From Brevibacillus migulae (GTDB lineage Bacteria > Bacillota > Bacilli > Brevibacillales > Brevibacillaceae), in the NCBI RefSeq assembly GCF_004521915.1, contig NZ_SDKD01000002.1:342650-406649 (forward strand): DNA of 64,000 bases. Direction: 5' to 3'. The notes below the pieces were generated by a model, which had not been told where the DNA came from, searched no databases, and saw only the letters and a list, made by a program, of their open reading frames with translations. Of the stretch, positions 1 through 8,609 are shown one piece after another. A program made the position numbers and the translations under genes. Every line of letters begins with the position of its first letter. Positions within the stretch are counted from its first letter, which is position 1.

Positions 1-42
1 TTCTGATTAGTTATCAGTAAGCAACCAGAAAAACGCGAAAAG

Positions 43-84
43 AATCGAGTTGCCTCGAATAAGAAAAGGCTGCTCGATTTTTTT
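43..84 (+). terminator. possible terminator of an upstream gene
   Basis: Complementary arms AATCGAG (43-49) and CTCGATT (73-79) are followed by a run of seven T. The loop is long (23 nt), so this is tentative. It would end a gene lying before the window; dacF precedes spoIIA in B. subtilis. Confidence 0.35.
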
Positions 85-164
85 GTTCTTTTGTCGACTG
101 GCAGGAATTGGTTTTGAGAGGGTAGAAAAGAGAGGGTATTACGGGAAGAAGGAGTGTGTCAGCT

Positions 165-515
165 ATGAGTCTCTCAATCATGATGGAGACCAAACAGGAT
201 GTATTGGTCGTACGTCTGCAAGGTGAATTGGATCATCACACGGCTGAAGAATTGCGCACAAAGGTAGACAACGTATTAAAGGAGCCTCATGTTCGCCATA
301 TCGTCCTGAGTCTTGCTGATCTAACCTTCATGGACAGCTCAGGCATTGGCGTTATCCTGGGTCGCTATAAACAGATATCCGCTCGCGAAGGGGATATGTA
401 TGTTTGCTCGATTAATCCCACGATCTACCGTATTTTCGAAATGTCAGGTCTGTTTAAAGTAATCAAATTCCGAGAGAATGAAGCGGAAGCATTGCTCGTC
501 TTGGGGGTGGCCTAA
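165..515 (+). CDS. spoIIAA: anti-sigma F factor antagonist SpoIIAA
   Basis: STAS-domain protein of 116 residues, the usual family length. In the forespore the unphosphorylated form binds SpoIIAB and releases sigma F. The phosphorylation loop reads MDSSG, with Ser58 at the position that SpoIIAB phosphorylates in B. subtilis. The start is the ATG at 165 because GAAGGAG ends about ten bases upstream; the GTG at 156 lies almost on top of the ribosome binding site. First gene of spoIIAA-spoIIAB-sigF; spoIIAB starts one base after the stop, suggesting translational coupling. Identification is firm from the near-complete family motif and the gene order. Confidence 0.97.
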   Translation: MSLSIMMETKQDVLVVRLQGELDHHTAEELRTKVDNVLKEPHVRHIVLSLADLTFMDSSGIGVILGRYKQISAREGDMYVCSINPTIYRIFEMSGLFKVIKFRENEAEALLVLGVA

Positions 516-516
516 G

Positions 517-963
517 ATGACAAAACGCAATCATATGGGGATCGAGTTCGCTGCCCTTAGTCAAAATGAAGCATTTGCCAGGGTGGCGGTTGCCTCCTTT
601 ATCTCGCAAATGGATATTACCATGGAAGAAATGGAAGAGATCAAGACCGTGGTCTCGGAGGCTGTCACAAATTCCATCATTCATGGCTATGACGAAAATC
701 CAGAGGGGATTGTCCGCATACGCGTCGCATTGGAAGAGGATCTAATCGAATTGGTCATTGAAGATGAAGGCAAAGGCATTGAGGATGTGGAGCAGGCCAT
801 GCAGCCGCTCTACACGACCAAACCCGAGCTGGAACGTTCGGGTATGGGCTTTACCATCATGGAAAACTTTATGGACTCGATTGAAGTGGCCACGAGCTTG
901 GGTAAGGGTACGAAAATCCGTTTAACGAAACGTCTGTTACGATCAGCAGCGATGCAGAATTAG
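517..963 (+). CDS. spoIIAB: anti-sigma F factor / serine kinase SpoIIAB
   Basis: GHKL-type ATPase of 148 residues that holds sigma F inactive and phosphorylates SpoIIAA. An N box ([11 protein letters not shown]), G1 box (EDEGKGI) and G2 region (RSGMGFTIM) are all present, so it should bind ATP. The start is the ATG at 517, preceded by TTGGGGGTGG as ribosome binding site inside the end of spoIIAA. Middle gene of the spoIIA operon, and the stoichiometric partner of its two neighbours. Confidence 0.97.
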   Translation: MTKRNHMGIEFAALSQNEAFARVAVASFISQMDITMEEMEEIKTVVSEAVTNSIIHGYDENPEGIVRIRVALEEDLIELVIEDEGKGIEDVEQAMQPLYTTKPELERSGMGFTIMENFMDSIEVATSLGKGTKIRLTKRLLRSAAMQN

Positions 964-974
964 GGGTAGTGCCA

Positions 975-1730
975 ATGGGAGCCGATATCAAAAATGCGAG
1001 TCAGCCATTCCTAACCAATGAGCAAGTCAAGGAACTGATAGCAAGAAGCCAAAGCGGTGATACGGAAGCTCGCGAGCTTCTTGTGAATAGCAACATTCGC
1101 CTGGTTTGGTCGGTCGTCCAACGTTTTATTAATCGTGGCTACGAAGCAGACGACTTGTTTCAAATCGGCTGCATCGGTCTATTAAAAGCGGTGGATAAGT
1201 TTGATCTGGTCTATGATGTGAAATTTTCGACCTACGCAGTGCCGATGATCATTGGAGAGATCCAGCGCTTTCTGCGTGATGATGGCACGGTCAAGGTGAG
1301 CCGATCATTAAAAGAAACCGCCAACAAGGTTCGCAGGACAAAGGACGAATTGTATAAGACATTCGGGCGCTCTCCAACAGTCGGGGAGGTAGCGGAAGCT
1401 TTGGGGCTAACACCGGAAGAGGTCGTGTTTGCCCAAGAGGCAAGCCGCGCACCGTCGTCCATTCACGAAACGGTCTTTGAGAATGATGGTGACCCGATCA
1501 CACTGATTGATCAAATCGCAGATGAGAGCGTCAATAAATGGTTCGATCAAATTGCCTTGAAGGATGCGATCGGCAAATTAACCGATCGCGAGCGATTGAT
1601 TGTCTATTTGCGCTATTACAAGGATCAGACGCAATCGGAGGTAGCCGAGCGCTTGGGCATATCTCAGGTGCAGGTTTCCCGCCTGGAAAAAAGGATCTTG
1701 CAGACCATACGCGACCAAATCGAGCAATAG
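975..1730 (+). CDS. sigF: RNA polymerase sporulation sigma factor sigma F
   Basis: Forespore-specific sigma-70 family factor of 251 residues (SpoIIAC). Region 2 (LVWSVVQRF, DLFQIGCIGLLKAVDKFD), region 3 and the region 4 helix-turn-helix (SEVAERLGISQVQVSRLEK) are intact. Two starts are possible: GTG at 969, only two bases after GGGG, and ATG at 975 at better spacing; 975 is used. Last gene of the spoIIA operon. Its final codons form the left arm of the terminator. Confidence 0.97.
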   Translation: MGADIKNASQPFLTNEQVKELIARSQSGDTEARELLVNSNIRLVWSVVQRFINRGYEADDLFQIGCIGLLKAVDKFDLVYDVKFSTYAVPMIIGEIQRFLRDDGTVKVSRSLKETANKVRRTKDELYKTFGRSPTVGEVAEALGLTPEEVVFAQEASRAPSSIHETVFENDGDPITLIDQIADESVNKWFDQIALKDAIGKLTDRERLIVYLRYYKDQTQSEVAERLGISQVQVSRLEKRILQTIRDQIEQ

Positions 1731-1750
1731 CTCGGTTCGGTCGTTTTTTT
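1712..1750 (+). terminator. strong intrinsic terminator overlapping the sigF stop
   Basis: A 14-bp stem with one mismatch (1712-1725 against 1730-1743), loop AATA and seven T. The left arm is coding sequence for the last residues of sigma F. It separates the spoIIA transcript from spoVA. Confidence 0.9.
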
Positions 1751-1752
1751 CT

Positions 1753-1782
1753 GCATTCGCGAGGTTTCAGCCGTACATACTA
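1753..1782 (+). promoter_or_regulatory. sigma-G-type promoter of the spoVA operon
   Basis: GCATT at 1753-1757, an 18-base spacer, and CATACTA at 1776-1782. The pair fits the sigma G/F pattern (GHATR, N18, CATnnTA) with one mismatch in the -35. It starts three bases after the T-run of the spoIIA terminator. spoVA is a known sigma G operon in B. subtilis. Confidence 0.65.
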
Positions 1783-1815
1783 ATCAATACCATCTGCTGC
1801 AGGGAGGAGTGAATC

Positions 1816-2427
1816 GTGGAAAGCCCATTATATATTCTGCTGCGAAAACGGTTAACCTTGAAACCCCGGGATGTCATTACGCTGGGGGATGTGTGCCAGC
1901 TGTATTGGGATGGCACTCGTGAGGAAAAGCTGCGCTCCCTGCCAATCTATCAGGTGAAGCCAGAGGATGGCGAACTGATCATTATCGACATCATGCAAGT
2001 CATTCAAGCACTTCGGTCCAGGCTTCCCGATGTCCCCTTGGAAGTACAAGGAGCCCCTCAAATCATTGTGGAAGTGCGCAACCTGCGGAAAAAGCCGAAT
2101 CCGCTACTCGTCATTGCAGTTTGGCTCATTCTTTTTGCGGGCTCTGGCATGGCGATCATGAACTTTCACACCGATGTCAGCATGCAGCAGGTTCACCAGC
2201 GCATTTATTTTTTGCTGACGGGTGAGCATGTAGAGCATCCGCTCTGGCTGCAAATTCCATATTCCATCGGCATCGGTCTTGGCATGGTGCTTTTTTTTAA
2301 CCACATTTTTCGCAAACGGATCCATGAGGAACCCAGTCCCTTGGAAGTCGAGTTGTTTACGTACCAGCAAAGCCTCGATCAATACTATATCCATCACGAA
2401 AACAAGGAGAATGAACGAAGCAAGTGA
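1816..2427 (+). CDS. spoVAA: stage V sporulation protein AA
   Basis: 203 residues: a soluble N-terminal part (about 1-90) followed by two hydrophobic segments (about 97-115 and 146-165). Part of the forespore inner-membrane SpoVA complex that moves calcium dipicolinate into the spore and out during germination. The start is GTG at 1816 behind GGGAGGAG. First gene of spoVAA-AB-AC-AD-AEb-AEa-AF; the stop overlaps the next start (GTGA). Confidence 0.9.
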   Translation: MESPLYILLRKRLTLKPRDVITLGDVCQLYWDGTREEKLRSLPIYQVKPEDGELIIIDIMQVIQALRSRLPDVPLEVQGAPQIIVEVRNLRKKPNPLLVIAVWLILFAGSGMAIMNFHTDVSMQQVHQRIYFLLTGEHVEHPLWLQIPYSIGIGLGMVLFFNHIFRKRIHEEPSPLEVELFTYQQSLDQYYIHHENKENERSK

Positions 2428-2846
2428 GAACTATCATGCTCCATGCAATTCTCCTGATCATCGGACTGGGGGGAGGAGTTGCCGTAGGGAGTGGCTTTGT
2501 TGCCTTCATCAGCGTGCTTGACATCATTCCCAGACTGACGCAATTGACTCATTCCCATCGCTATGTCCATGCCTATGAGTGGGCCTTAATCAGTGGCGTG
2601 ATGCTGTACACCCTCACCGATTTTTACGGCATGACCATCCATTTGCCTGTACTGTTTACTTCGATCTCTGGCATTCTTGCAGGTATCTTTGTCGGGACCT
2701 TGGCAGCAGGATTGACAGAAGTGTTGAATGTTTTCCCGATCTTGGCGAAACGCCTGCAGGTCGAGCAGCAGATCCTGCTATTTTTGATGGCGATGGTGAT
2801 GGGGAAGACGATTGGTTCGATGCTGCAATGGCTCTTGCATCTGTAA
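2424..2846 (+). CDS. spoVAB: stage V sporulation protein AB
   Basis: 140-residue membrane protein with four predicted helices and the family signature GGGVAVGSGFVAF...LDIIPRLTQLT. Subunit of the SpoVA complex. The start is GTG at 2424 overlapping the spoVAA stop; an in-frame ATG at 2436 is an alternative (136 residues). A gap of about 80 bases follows before spoVAC, in which I see no promoter. Confidence 0.92.
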   Translation: MRTIMLHAILLIIGLGGGVAVGSGFVAFISVLDIIPRLTQLTHSHRYVHAYEWALISGVMLYTLTDFYGMTIHLPVLFTSISGILAGIFVGTLAAGLTEVLNVFPILAKRLQVEQQILLFLMAMVMGKTIGSMLQWLLHL

Positions 2847-2929
2847 TTGGGAAATATCGCTAGTCATACTGCGTTTCCCTTCATGGAAAAATAGGGTTGA
2901 GAAAAGAATCGGGAAAAGGAAGTGAGTCA

Positions 2930-3406
2930 ATGGCTGCAAAAGCGAAGAGCGGCACCTCCATGCCGATGAGCAAAGAGCTATATAAGAAGCAAGCATCCAA
3001 GTTCCAACCGAAACGCAACGTTTTGCAGAATGCTTTTCGTGCGTTTTGGGTGGGCGGGACGATCTGTTTGTTAGGGCAAATCATCCAAAATATCTATATC
3101 ACTTTTTTCGATTTTACGGAGAAAACAGCAGGAAATCCGACTGTGGCCACACTCATCTTCATCTCTGTCCTGTTGACGGGTTTGGGGATCTACGACAATA
3201 TCGGCCAGTATGCTGGAGCTGGTTCCGCCGTGCCGGTGACGGGCTTTGCCAACTCGATCGCCTCTGCTGCGATTGAGCATCGCAGTGAAGGCTATGTCCT
3301 CGGGGTGGGCGGGAATATGTTCAAGCTGGCAGGTTCGGTCATCGTTTTCGGGGTAGTGGCCGCATTTATCGCAGGATTGATCAAGAGTATATTCGGTTTG
3401 GTATAG
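2930..3406 (+). CDS. spoVAC: stage V sporulation protein AC
   Basis: 158 residues. SpoVAC is the mechanosensitive, channel-forming SpoVA subunit needed for dipicolinate movement. A short basic N-terminus is followed by hydrophobic segments with the conserved GGTICLLGQ and YAGAGSAVPVTGFANSIASAA motifs shared with SpoVAEb. The start is the ATG at 2930 with AAAGGAAGTGAG upstream; an in-frame TTG at 2897 has no binding site. Followed 17 bases later by spoVAD. Confidence 0.95.
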   Translation: MAAKAKSGTSMPMSKELYKKQASKFQPKRNVLQNAFRAFWVGGTICLLGQIIQNIYITFFDFTEKTAGNPTVATLIFISVLLTGLGIYDNIGQYAGAGSAVPVTGFANSIASAAIEHRSEGYVLGVGGNMFKLAGSVIVFGVVAAFIAGLIKSIFGLV

Positions 3407-3423
3407 AGGAAGGAGGATGACAC

Positions 3424-4455
3424 ATGAGTACGACCGCAATTGCTCCTACTACGAGGATTAGTCGTCAAACATGGCAATTCACGGAAGATGTGCGCATCCA
3501 GGCTTCAGCCACAGCTGTTGGCCCCAAGGAAGGAGAGGGGCCATTGGGAGCACTGTTTGATAAAATCTACGATGATTTATACGCGGGCAAGGAGACTTGG
3601 GAGCTGGCAGAACGACAGCTGATGGAGGATGCCATCCGCATTGCTTTGCAAAAGGCGTCGTTAAGTGAACAAGAGATAGACGTCATTTTGGCTGGGGATC
3701 TGCTCAATCAAAATATCACCGCAACCTTTACAGCGGAGTTATTGTCCATTCCGACGATGGGCATGTACGGCGCATGCTCGACGTCGATGCTTACGCTGGC
3801 GAATGCGGCTGCCCTGGTCAATGCAGGCTATGTCCAGTATGCCATCGCTGCTTGCAGCAGTCACAACGCGACGGCCGAACGGCAATATCGGTATCCGACC
3901 GAATATGGCGGACAAAAGCCCCCTTCCGCACAGTGGACCGTGACAGGGGCTGGGGCAGCTATCGTAGGGAAGGGAGGCGATGGCCCTCGACTTACCCATG
4001 CCACGATTGGCAAGGTCATCGATATGGGGATCAAGGATCCGTTTGATCTTGGTTCAGCCATGGCCCCGGCAGCGGTTGATACGATAACCAAGCATTTTGA
4101 GGATTTGGATCGCAAACCGCAGGATTATGACTTGATCGTCACGGGAGACTTGGCGACAGTCGGCTACGCGATCGCCAAAGAGATGATGCTTTCACGCGGC
4201 TATGACATGGACAAGGTGTACAATGATTGCGGATTGATGATCTACGACCCCAGTCAGAATGTGTTTGCTGGGGCCAGCGGATGTGCCAGCAGTGCGACAG
4301 TTACCTACAGCTACATCATGGATCAGCTGCAAAAGGGCAAGCTGAAAAAGGTGCTGGTCTGTGCGACAGGAGCCCTTTTGAGTCCGGTCAGTTATCAACA
4401 GGGCAATTCGATACCATGTGTCGCCCATGCAGTGGTTTTTGAAGGAGGGCAATAG
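3424..4455 (+). CDS. spoVAD: stage V sporulation protein AD (DPA-binding)
   Basis: 343 residues with a thiolase/ketoacyl-synthase fold. The family binds dipicolinic acid on the outer face of the inner spore membrane and is not an enzyme. Conserved blocks include [22 protein letters not shown] sequence and a C-terminal [26 protein letters not shown] precedes the ATG. Central gene of the minimal AC-AD-AE transport unit. Confidence 0.96.
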   Translation: MSTTAIAPTTRISRQTWQFTEDVRIQASATAVGPKEGEGPLGALFDKIYDDLYAGKETWELAERQLMEDAIRIALQKASLSEQEIDVILAGDLLNQNITATFTAELLSIPTMGMYGACSTSMLTLANAAALVNAGYVQYAIAACSSHNATAERQYRYPTEYGGQKPPSAQWTVTGAGAAIVGKGGDGPRLTHATIGKVIDMGIKDPFDLGSAMAPAAVDTITKHFEDLDRKPQDYDLIVTGDLATVGYAIAKEMMLSRGYDMDKVYNDCGLMIYDPSQNVFAGASGCASSATVTYSYIMDQLQKGKLKKVLVCATGALLSPVSYQQGNSIPCVAHAVVFEGGQ

Positions 4456-4457
4456 CT

Positions 4458-4808
4458 TTGGAATACGTGATTGCGTTTATCGTAGGAGGCCTTATATGCG
4501 TAGTGGGGCAATTGCTGTTGGATGTGGGCAAGCTCACTCCTGCACACGTGATGAGCACCTTGGTTGTTGCTGGTGTGGCCCTTGACTTCTTTGGGCTCTA
4601 CGACAAATTTATAGACTTTGCAGGTGCTGGCGCAACGGTGCCGATCACAAGCTTCGGCCATTCGCTCTACCATGGTGCGATATCGGAAGCGGAAACCCAA
4701 GGCGTTATTGGAGTCATTACGGGCATTTTTGAAGTGACAAGCGCCGGCATTTCGGCTGCCATCGTTTTCGGTTTTCTGGCATCCCTCGTTTTCCGGCCAA
4801 AAGGCTAA
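4458..4808 (+). CDS. spoVAEB: stage V sporulation protein AE, SpoVAEb type
   Basis: 116-residue membrane protein closely matching SpoVAEb, with [15 protein letters not shown] and [14 protein letters not shown]. It is a distant relative of SpoVAC within the same operon. The start is TTG at 4458, two bases after the spoVAD stop, with AGGAGGGC at the end of spoVAD as binding site. Part of the inner-membrane dipicolinate channel. Confidence 0.94.
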   Translation: MEYVIAFIVGGLICVVGQLLLDVGKLTPAHVMSTLVVAGVALDFFGLYDKFIDFAGAGATVPITSFGHSLYHGAISEAETQGVIGVITGIFEVTSAGISAAIVFGFLASLVFRPKG

Positions 4809-4832
4809 TCTCACACAGAGAGGGGGAGTTCA

Positions 4833-5462
4833 ATGGAGGGTCGTAGAAGAAAAGTGATCCTGATTACGGATGGCGATCCCATTGCGCAGCGAGCCGTTGA
4901 AAAAGTGGCAAAAGAAGTAGGGGGTCGCTGCATTTCACTGTCGGCGGGCAATCCTACGCCGCTCACAGGTCAGCAGATGGTACAGCTCATCAAAATGGCG
5001 GCAAGCGACCCCGTGCTGGTCATGTTTGATGACAATGGCGACTACGGGAGCGGAAGAGGAGAACAAGCCATCGAGTATGTCGTCAAGCATCCGGACATTC
5101 AAGTGCTCGGGGCGATCGCGGTCGCATCCAATACCAGATGGGTCAAGGGAACAAAAGTCAGATATTCCATTGATAACGAAGGAAATATCGTGGATGATGC
5201 CGTTGACAAGGATGGGTATCGGGACAAAGCTCTGGAAAATCAAATTTACGGGGATACCGTTGACATCCTGGGGAGGGTTAACATCCCCTTGGTCATTGGA
5301 ATTGGTGACATCGGCAAAATGCACGGAAAAGACCACTTGCGATACGGATGTCCGATTACCTTGAAGGCAGTGAAATGGATACTCGAAAGGAGTGAATTGC
5401 ATGATGCAAGCACCGCCCGAAGAGAAGAAAACGGAGAAAAAGCCCCTTCACAAGCACATTGA
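4833..5462 (+). CDS. spoVAEA: stage V sporulation protein AE, SpoVAEa type
   Basis: 209-residue soluble protein of the SpoVAEa family (VILITDGDPIAQRAVEK at the N-terminus, IGIGDIGKMHGKDHL near the C-terminus). Its exact role in germination is not settled. GAGGGGGAG precedes the ATG at 4833. Its 3' end overlaps the start of spoVAF by 62 bases, so the two are probably translationally coupled. Confidence 0.93.
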   Translation: MEGRRRKVILITDGDPIAQRAVEKVAKEVGGRCISLSAGNPTPLTGQQMVQLIKMAASDPVLVMFDDNGDYGSGRGEQAIEYVVKHPDIQVLGAIAVASNTRWVKGTKVRYSIDNEGNIVDDAVDKDGYRDKALENQIYGDTVDILGRVNIPLVIGIGDIGKMHGKDHLRYGCPITLKAVKWILERSELHDASTARREENGEKAPSQAH

Positions 5463-6885
5463 AGAAAACAAGGCAGAACTGGACCGCATGCTCGGTGTGG
5501 GGGAAACGTTTGATGTGGCTGTGCATGAATTCACCGTCGCAGAAAAGAAACTGCTGATTTACTACATAAATGGATTTGCTGACAGCGCGATCGTCACCAT
5601 GGTCATGCGTGACTTGAATGACCTGAAGGACAAGGAATGGCATACGGACGTGTTTGAAGAGCTGTATCATAAGTACATCCCCTTTTTCCAGTTGGCAACG
5701 GTCAAAACGAGAGATGAATTTATTGATAAGCTATTGGTGGGTCAGGTAGGAATCATCATTGACGGGGAGACCCGAGGCATTATTATGGATGCCAAAAAGT
5801 TTCCGGGGCGGCAGCCCGAGGAGCCGGATACAGAGCGGGTGGTCCGTGGTGCGCACGACGGTTTCACCGAGACTTTGGTGATCAATACCGCGTTGACCAG
5901 ACGGCGTATTCGCGACGAACGTCTGCGGTTTGAAGTGATCCAGATCGGTCAACGCTCCAAAACGGATGTAGCGATCGCATATATCAAGGATATCGCGAAT
6001 TCAAAACTGATCGAAGAATTGAAGGATCGGTTGCAAAAAATAAATGTAGATGGGATTCCGATGGCGGAAAAGACAGTCGAGGAATTTATCATTGGAAAGA
6101 CGTGGAATCCTTTTCCGATGGTTCGTTATACAGAAAGACCGGATGTTGCGGCCATTCACCTGCTGGAAGGTCATGTCCTGGTCTTTGTCGACACTTCGCC
6201 AAGCGTGATGATTACGCCAACGACCTATTTCCACCATGTACAGCACGCCGAAGAGTACCGGCAAACACCGGTTGTAGGAGCGTATCTGCGCTGGGTTCGT
6301 TTTTTGGGCATCCTGGCCTCTATTTTTCTGCTGCCACTTTGGATTCTCATGGTCATGCATCCGGAATATGTGCCGAAAGAGCTTGACTTCATTGGCGTAA
6401 AAGAGCAAGGCAGCATCCCCCTCCTTGCCCAGTTTTTATTGGCTGAACTGGGTCTTGATCTGATGCGCATGGCAGCGATCCACACGCCTTCGCCACTGGC
6501 GACGGCGATGGGATTGATCGCGGCGATTCTGATCGGGGAGGTCGCAATAAAAGTAGGCCTGTTTTCACCAGAGGTCATCCTGTACATCGCGGTAGCGGCG
6601 ATTGGCAATTTTGCTACGCCCAGCTACGAGCTTGGTCTCGCAAACCGCATCACCAGGATCTTTCTTGTGTTCATGACCGGAATATTCTCATTGACGGGGT
6701 TCATGGCGGGTGTTTCCTTTGTCCTCATTGTGCTGGCTTTGACCCGCTCGTTGAATACACCATATCTCTGGCCGCTGATTCCATTTAACTATCAGGCGTT
6801 TAAAGATACATTGATCCGTATGCCCGTCCCCCTTAAAGGGAAGCGGCCAAGCATTGTCCGTGGGCAAAATCCTACGCGGCAGTAA
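5401..6885 (+). CDS. spoVAF: spore germination protein SpoVAF (GerA-family A subunit-like)
   Basis: 494 residues: a large N-terminal soluble part (about 1-290) and a C-terminal membrane part with about five helices, the architecture of GerAA-type receptor subunits. SpoVAF associates with germinant receptors in the spore inner membrane. AAAGGAGTG lies before the ATG at 5401; GTG at 5392 overlaps that site. Last gene of spoVA. A terminator-like hairpin follows at 6979. Confidence 0.94.
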   Translation: MMQAPPEEKKTEKKPLHKHIEENKAELDRMLGVGETFDVAVHEFTVAEKKLLIYYINGFADSAIVTMVMRDLNDLKDKEWHTDVFEELYHKYIPFFQLATVKTRDEFIDKLLVGQVGIIIDGETRGIIMDAKKFPGRQPEEPDTERVVRGAHDGFTETLVINTALTRRRIRDERLRFEVIQIGQRSKTDVAIAYIKDIANSKLIEELKDRLQKINVDGIPMAEKTVEEFIIGKTWNPFPMVRYTERPDVAAIHLLEGHVLVFVDTSPSVMITPTTYFHHVQHAEEYRQTPVVGAYLRWVRFLGILASIFLLPLWILMVMHPEYVPKELDFIGVKEQGSIPLLAQFLLAELGLDLMRMAAIHTPSPLATAMGLIAAILIGEVAIKVGLFSPEVILYIAVAAIGNFATPSYELGLANRITRIFLVFMTGIFSLTGFMAGVSFVLIVLALTRSLNTPYLWPLIPFNYQAFKDTLIRMPVPLKGKRPSIVRGQNPTRQ

Positions 6886-6907
6886 GTCTGAGAGGGAAGA
6901 CCAACCA

Positions 6908-6937
6908 TTGTCAAGAAATAAACGGATGTGGTATAGT
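6908..6937 (+). promoter_or_regulatory. sigma-A-type promoter upstream of lysA
   Basis: TTGTCA (6908-6913), 18-base spacer, TATAGT (6932-6937). It lies upstream of the hairpin at 6979, so transcripts from it would cross the hairpin before reaching lysA. Confidence 0.5.
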
Positions 6938-6978
6938 TATTCATAAAATTACACATCGGTTGAACCTAGTATGAACAG

Positions 6979-7009
6979 CAACTGACGTGTTTGATGTCAG
7001 TTGTTTTTT
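6979..7009 (+). terminator. terminator or attenuator between spoVAF and lysA
   Basis: CAACTGAC (6979-6986) pairs perfectly with GTCAGTTG (6996-7003), followed by six T. It ends the spoVA transcript. Because a promoter-like sequence lies 40 bases upstream it could also act as a leader attenuator for lysA. Confidence 0.8.
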
Positions 7010-7038
7010 CATATCGTGGAGAGATGGGGGAAGCAGAA

Positions 7039-8361
7039 ATGTATATGCATGGAACGAGTCGGATCAATGAACGTGGTCATTTGGAGATTGGCGGTTGTGA
7101 CACGACCGAGCTGGCGCAGCAATTTGGGACGCCGCTGTATGTGTATGATGAAGCTTTTATCCGTAACAAATGCCGCGCCTTTGTGAAAGCGTTCGAAGAG
7201 TCAGGCTTCAAGTTTCAGGTCGCTTATGCGAGCAAAGCGTTTTCCACGCTGGCGATGTGCAAGCTGGCGGAGGAAGAAGGCCTTTCTCTTGACGTTGTTT
7301 CAGGCGGTGAATTATATACAGCTTTACAGGCGGGCTTTCCAGCCGACCGCATCCATTTTCACGGCAACAATAAATCATTGGAAGAAATTCAAATGGCCCT
7401 GGATGCCAATATTGGCTGCTTCGTCGTAGACAATTTCTATGAGCTTGCCATGCTGGAAGAGTTGGCTGAAGCAAGCAACAAGATTGTGCAAGTGTTGCTT
7501 CGCGTGACACCGGGTGTAGAAGCGCATACGCATGAATACATCTCTACCGGGCAGCAGGATTCGAAATTCGGGTTTGATGTCCTGAGCGGGCAAGCTTTGC
7601 AGGCGATGGAAACGGCGTATCGCAGTGCGAGCCTGAAACTGCTTGGTGTACACAGTCATATCGGTTCCCAGATCTTCGAAACAGACGGTTTTTTGATTGC
7701 CATCGCTCGTCTCGTTGATCTCTTGAAGCAGGCACGGGAATCTTTCGGCTTTATCAGCGAGGTGCTGAATGTCGGCGGCGGTTTTGGCATCCGCTATGTG
7801 GAAGGAGATACTCCGCTTTCTCCTGAGGAATATGTAAAGGCGATTACCAAAGCCGTGCGAGAAGAACTCGACAAAGCATCATTGCCATTGCCCGAAATCT
7901 GGATTGAGCCGGGACGCAGCATTGTCGGCGATGCGGGAACGACGCTCTACCGGATTGGGTCGATCAAGGAAATCCCTGGTGTCCGCAAATATGTAGCGGT
8001 TGACGGAGGGATGACGGACAACCTTCGACCAGCTTTGTATGAAGCTCGCTATGAAGCATTCATTGCGAACCGGATGAAAGAAGAGGCGGATGATCTCGTC
8101 TCAATTGCCGGCAAATGCTGCGAATCGGGCGACATGCTGATCTGGGATGTCAAGCTGCCAAAAGGAACCGCTGGCGATATTTTGGCTGTGCCTTGCACAG
8201 GAGCATACGGCTACGCGATGGCAAACAATTATAACCGTATTGCCAAACCAGCGGTGGTGTTTGTCAAAGACGGCGAGGCGGATGTTGTCGTGGAGCGGGA
8301 AAGCCTGAACGATATTATTCGTCACGACCGCCCATTGAATCGGCAGCACGTCCATCGTTAA
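7039..8361 (+). CDS. lysA: diaminopimelate decarboxylase
   Basis: 440-residue PLP enzyme (alanine-racemase fold) converting meso-diaminopimelate to L-lysine, the last lysine step. The Schiff-base lysine is in YASKAF (Lys66). The glycine-rich phosphate loop VLNVGGGFGIRY and the catalytic CCESGD motif are present. The chosen start (MYMHGTSR) matches the family N-terminus and has GAGATGGGGG upstream; in-frame codons further upstream overlap the hairpin at 6979-7009. Monocistronic by its flanking terminators. Confidence 0.96.
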   Translation: MYMHGTSRINERGHLEIGGCDTTELAQQFGTPLYVYDEAFIRNKCRAFVKAFEESGFKFQVAYASKAFSTLAMCKLAEEEGLSLDVVSGGELYTALQAGFPADRIHFHGNNKSLEEIQMALDANIGCFVVDNFYELAMLEELAEASNKIVQVLLRVTPGVEAHTHEYISTGQQDSKFGFDVLSGQALQAMETAYRSASLKLLGVHSHIGSQIFETDGFLIAIARLVDLLKQARESFGFISEVLNVGGGFGIRYVEGDTPLSPEEYVKAITKAVREELDKASLPLPEIWIEPGRSIVGDAGTTLYRIGSIKEIPGVRKYVAVDGGMTDNLRPALYEARYEAFIANRMKEEADDLVSIAGKCCESGDMLIWDVKLPKGTAGDILAVPCTGAYGYAMANNYNRIAKPAVVFVKDGEADVVVERESLNDIIRHDRPLNRQHVHR

Positions 8362-8371
8362 AGTAAAAGCC

Positions 8372-8411
8372 AAGACAGCTCTTCACATTCGATGAAGTGC
8401 TGTCTTTTTTT
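8372..8411 (+). terminator. lysA terminator
   Basis: AAGACAGC-CTTCA (8372-8385) pairs with TGAAG-GCTGTCTT (8393-8406), then eight T. About 200 bases follow before the next gene, with no clear promoter seen. Confidence 0.85.
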
Positions 8412-8609
8412 ATTGAATCAGTAAGTATAAACATCACGACCATTCAACATGATAGAGCATGAATAACTTCCGCTAAAGAAGAACTTGACAACTTCTTCGA
8501 GAGCACTTCCATTGAAGTTTTTCTTATTGATTCCTTCACTTTGCCTTTACACTGGCTTCACGTTTCATTGCCATAATGTGGGTGAATGGTGAAGGAGGAA
8601 CGTAACAAC

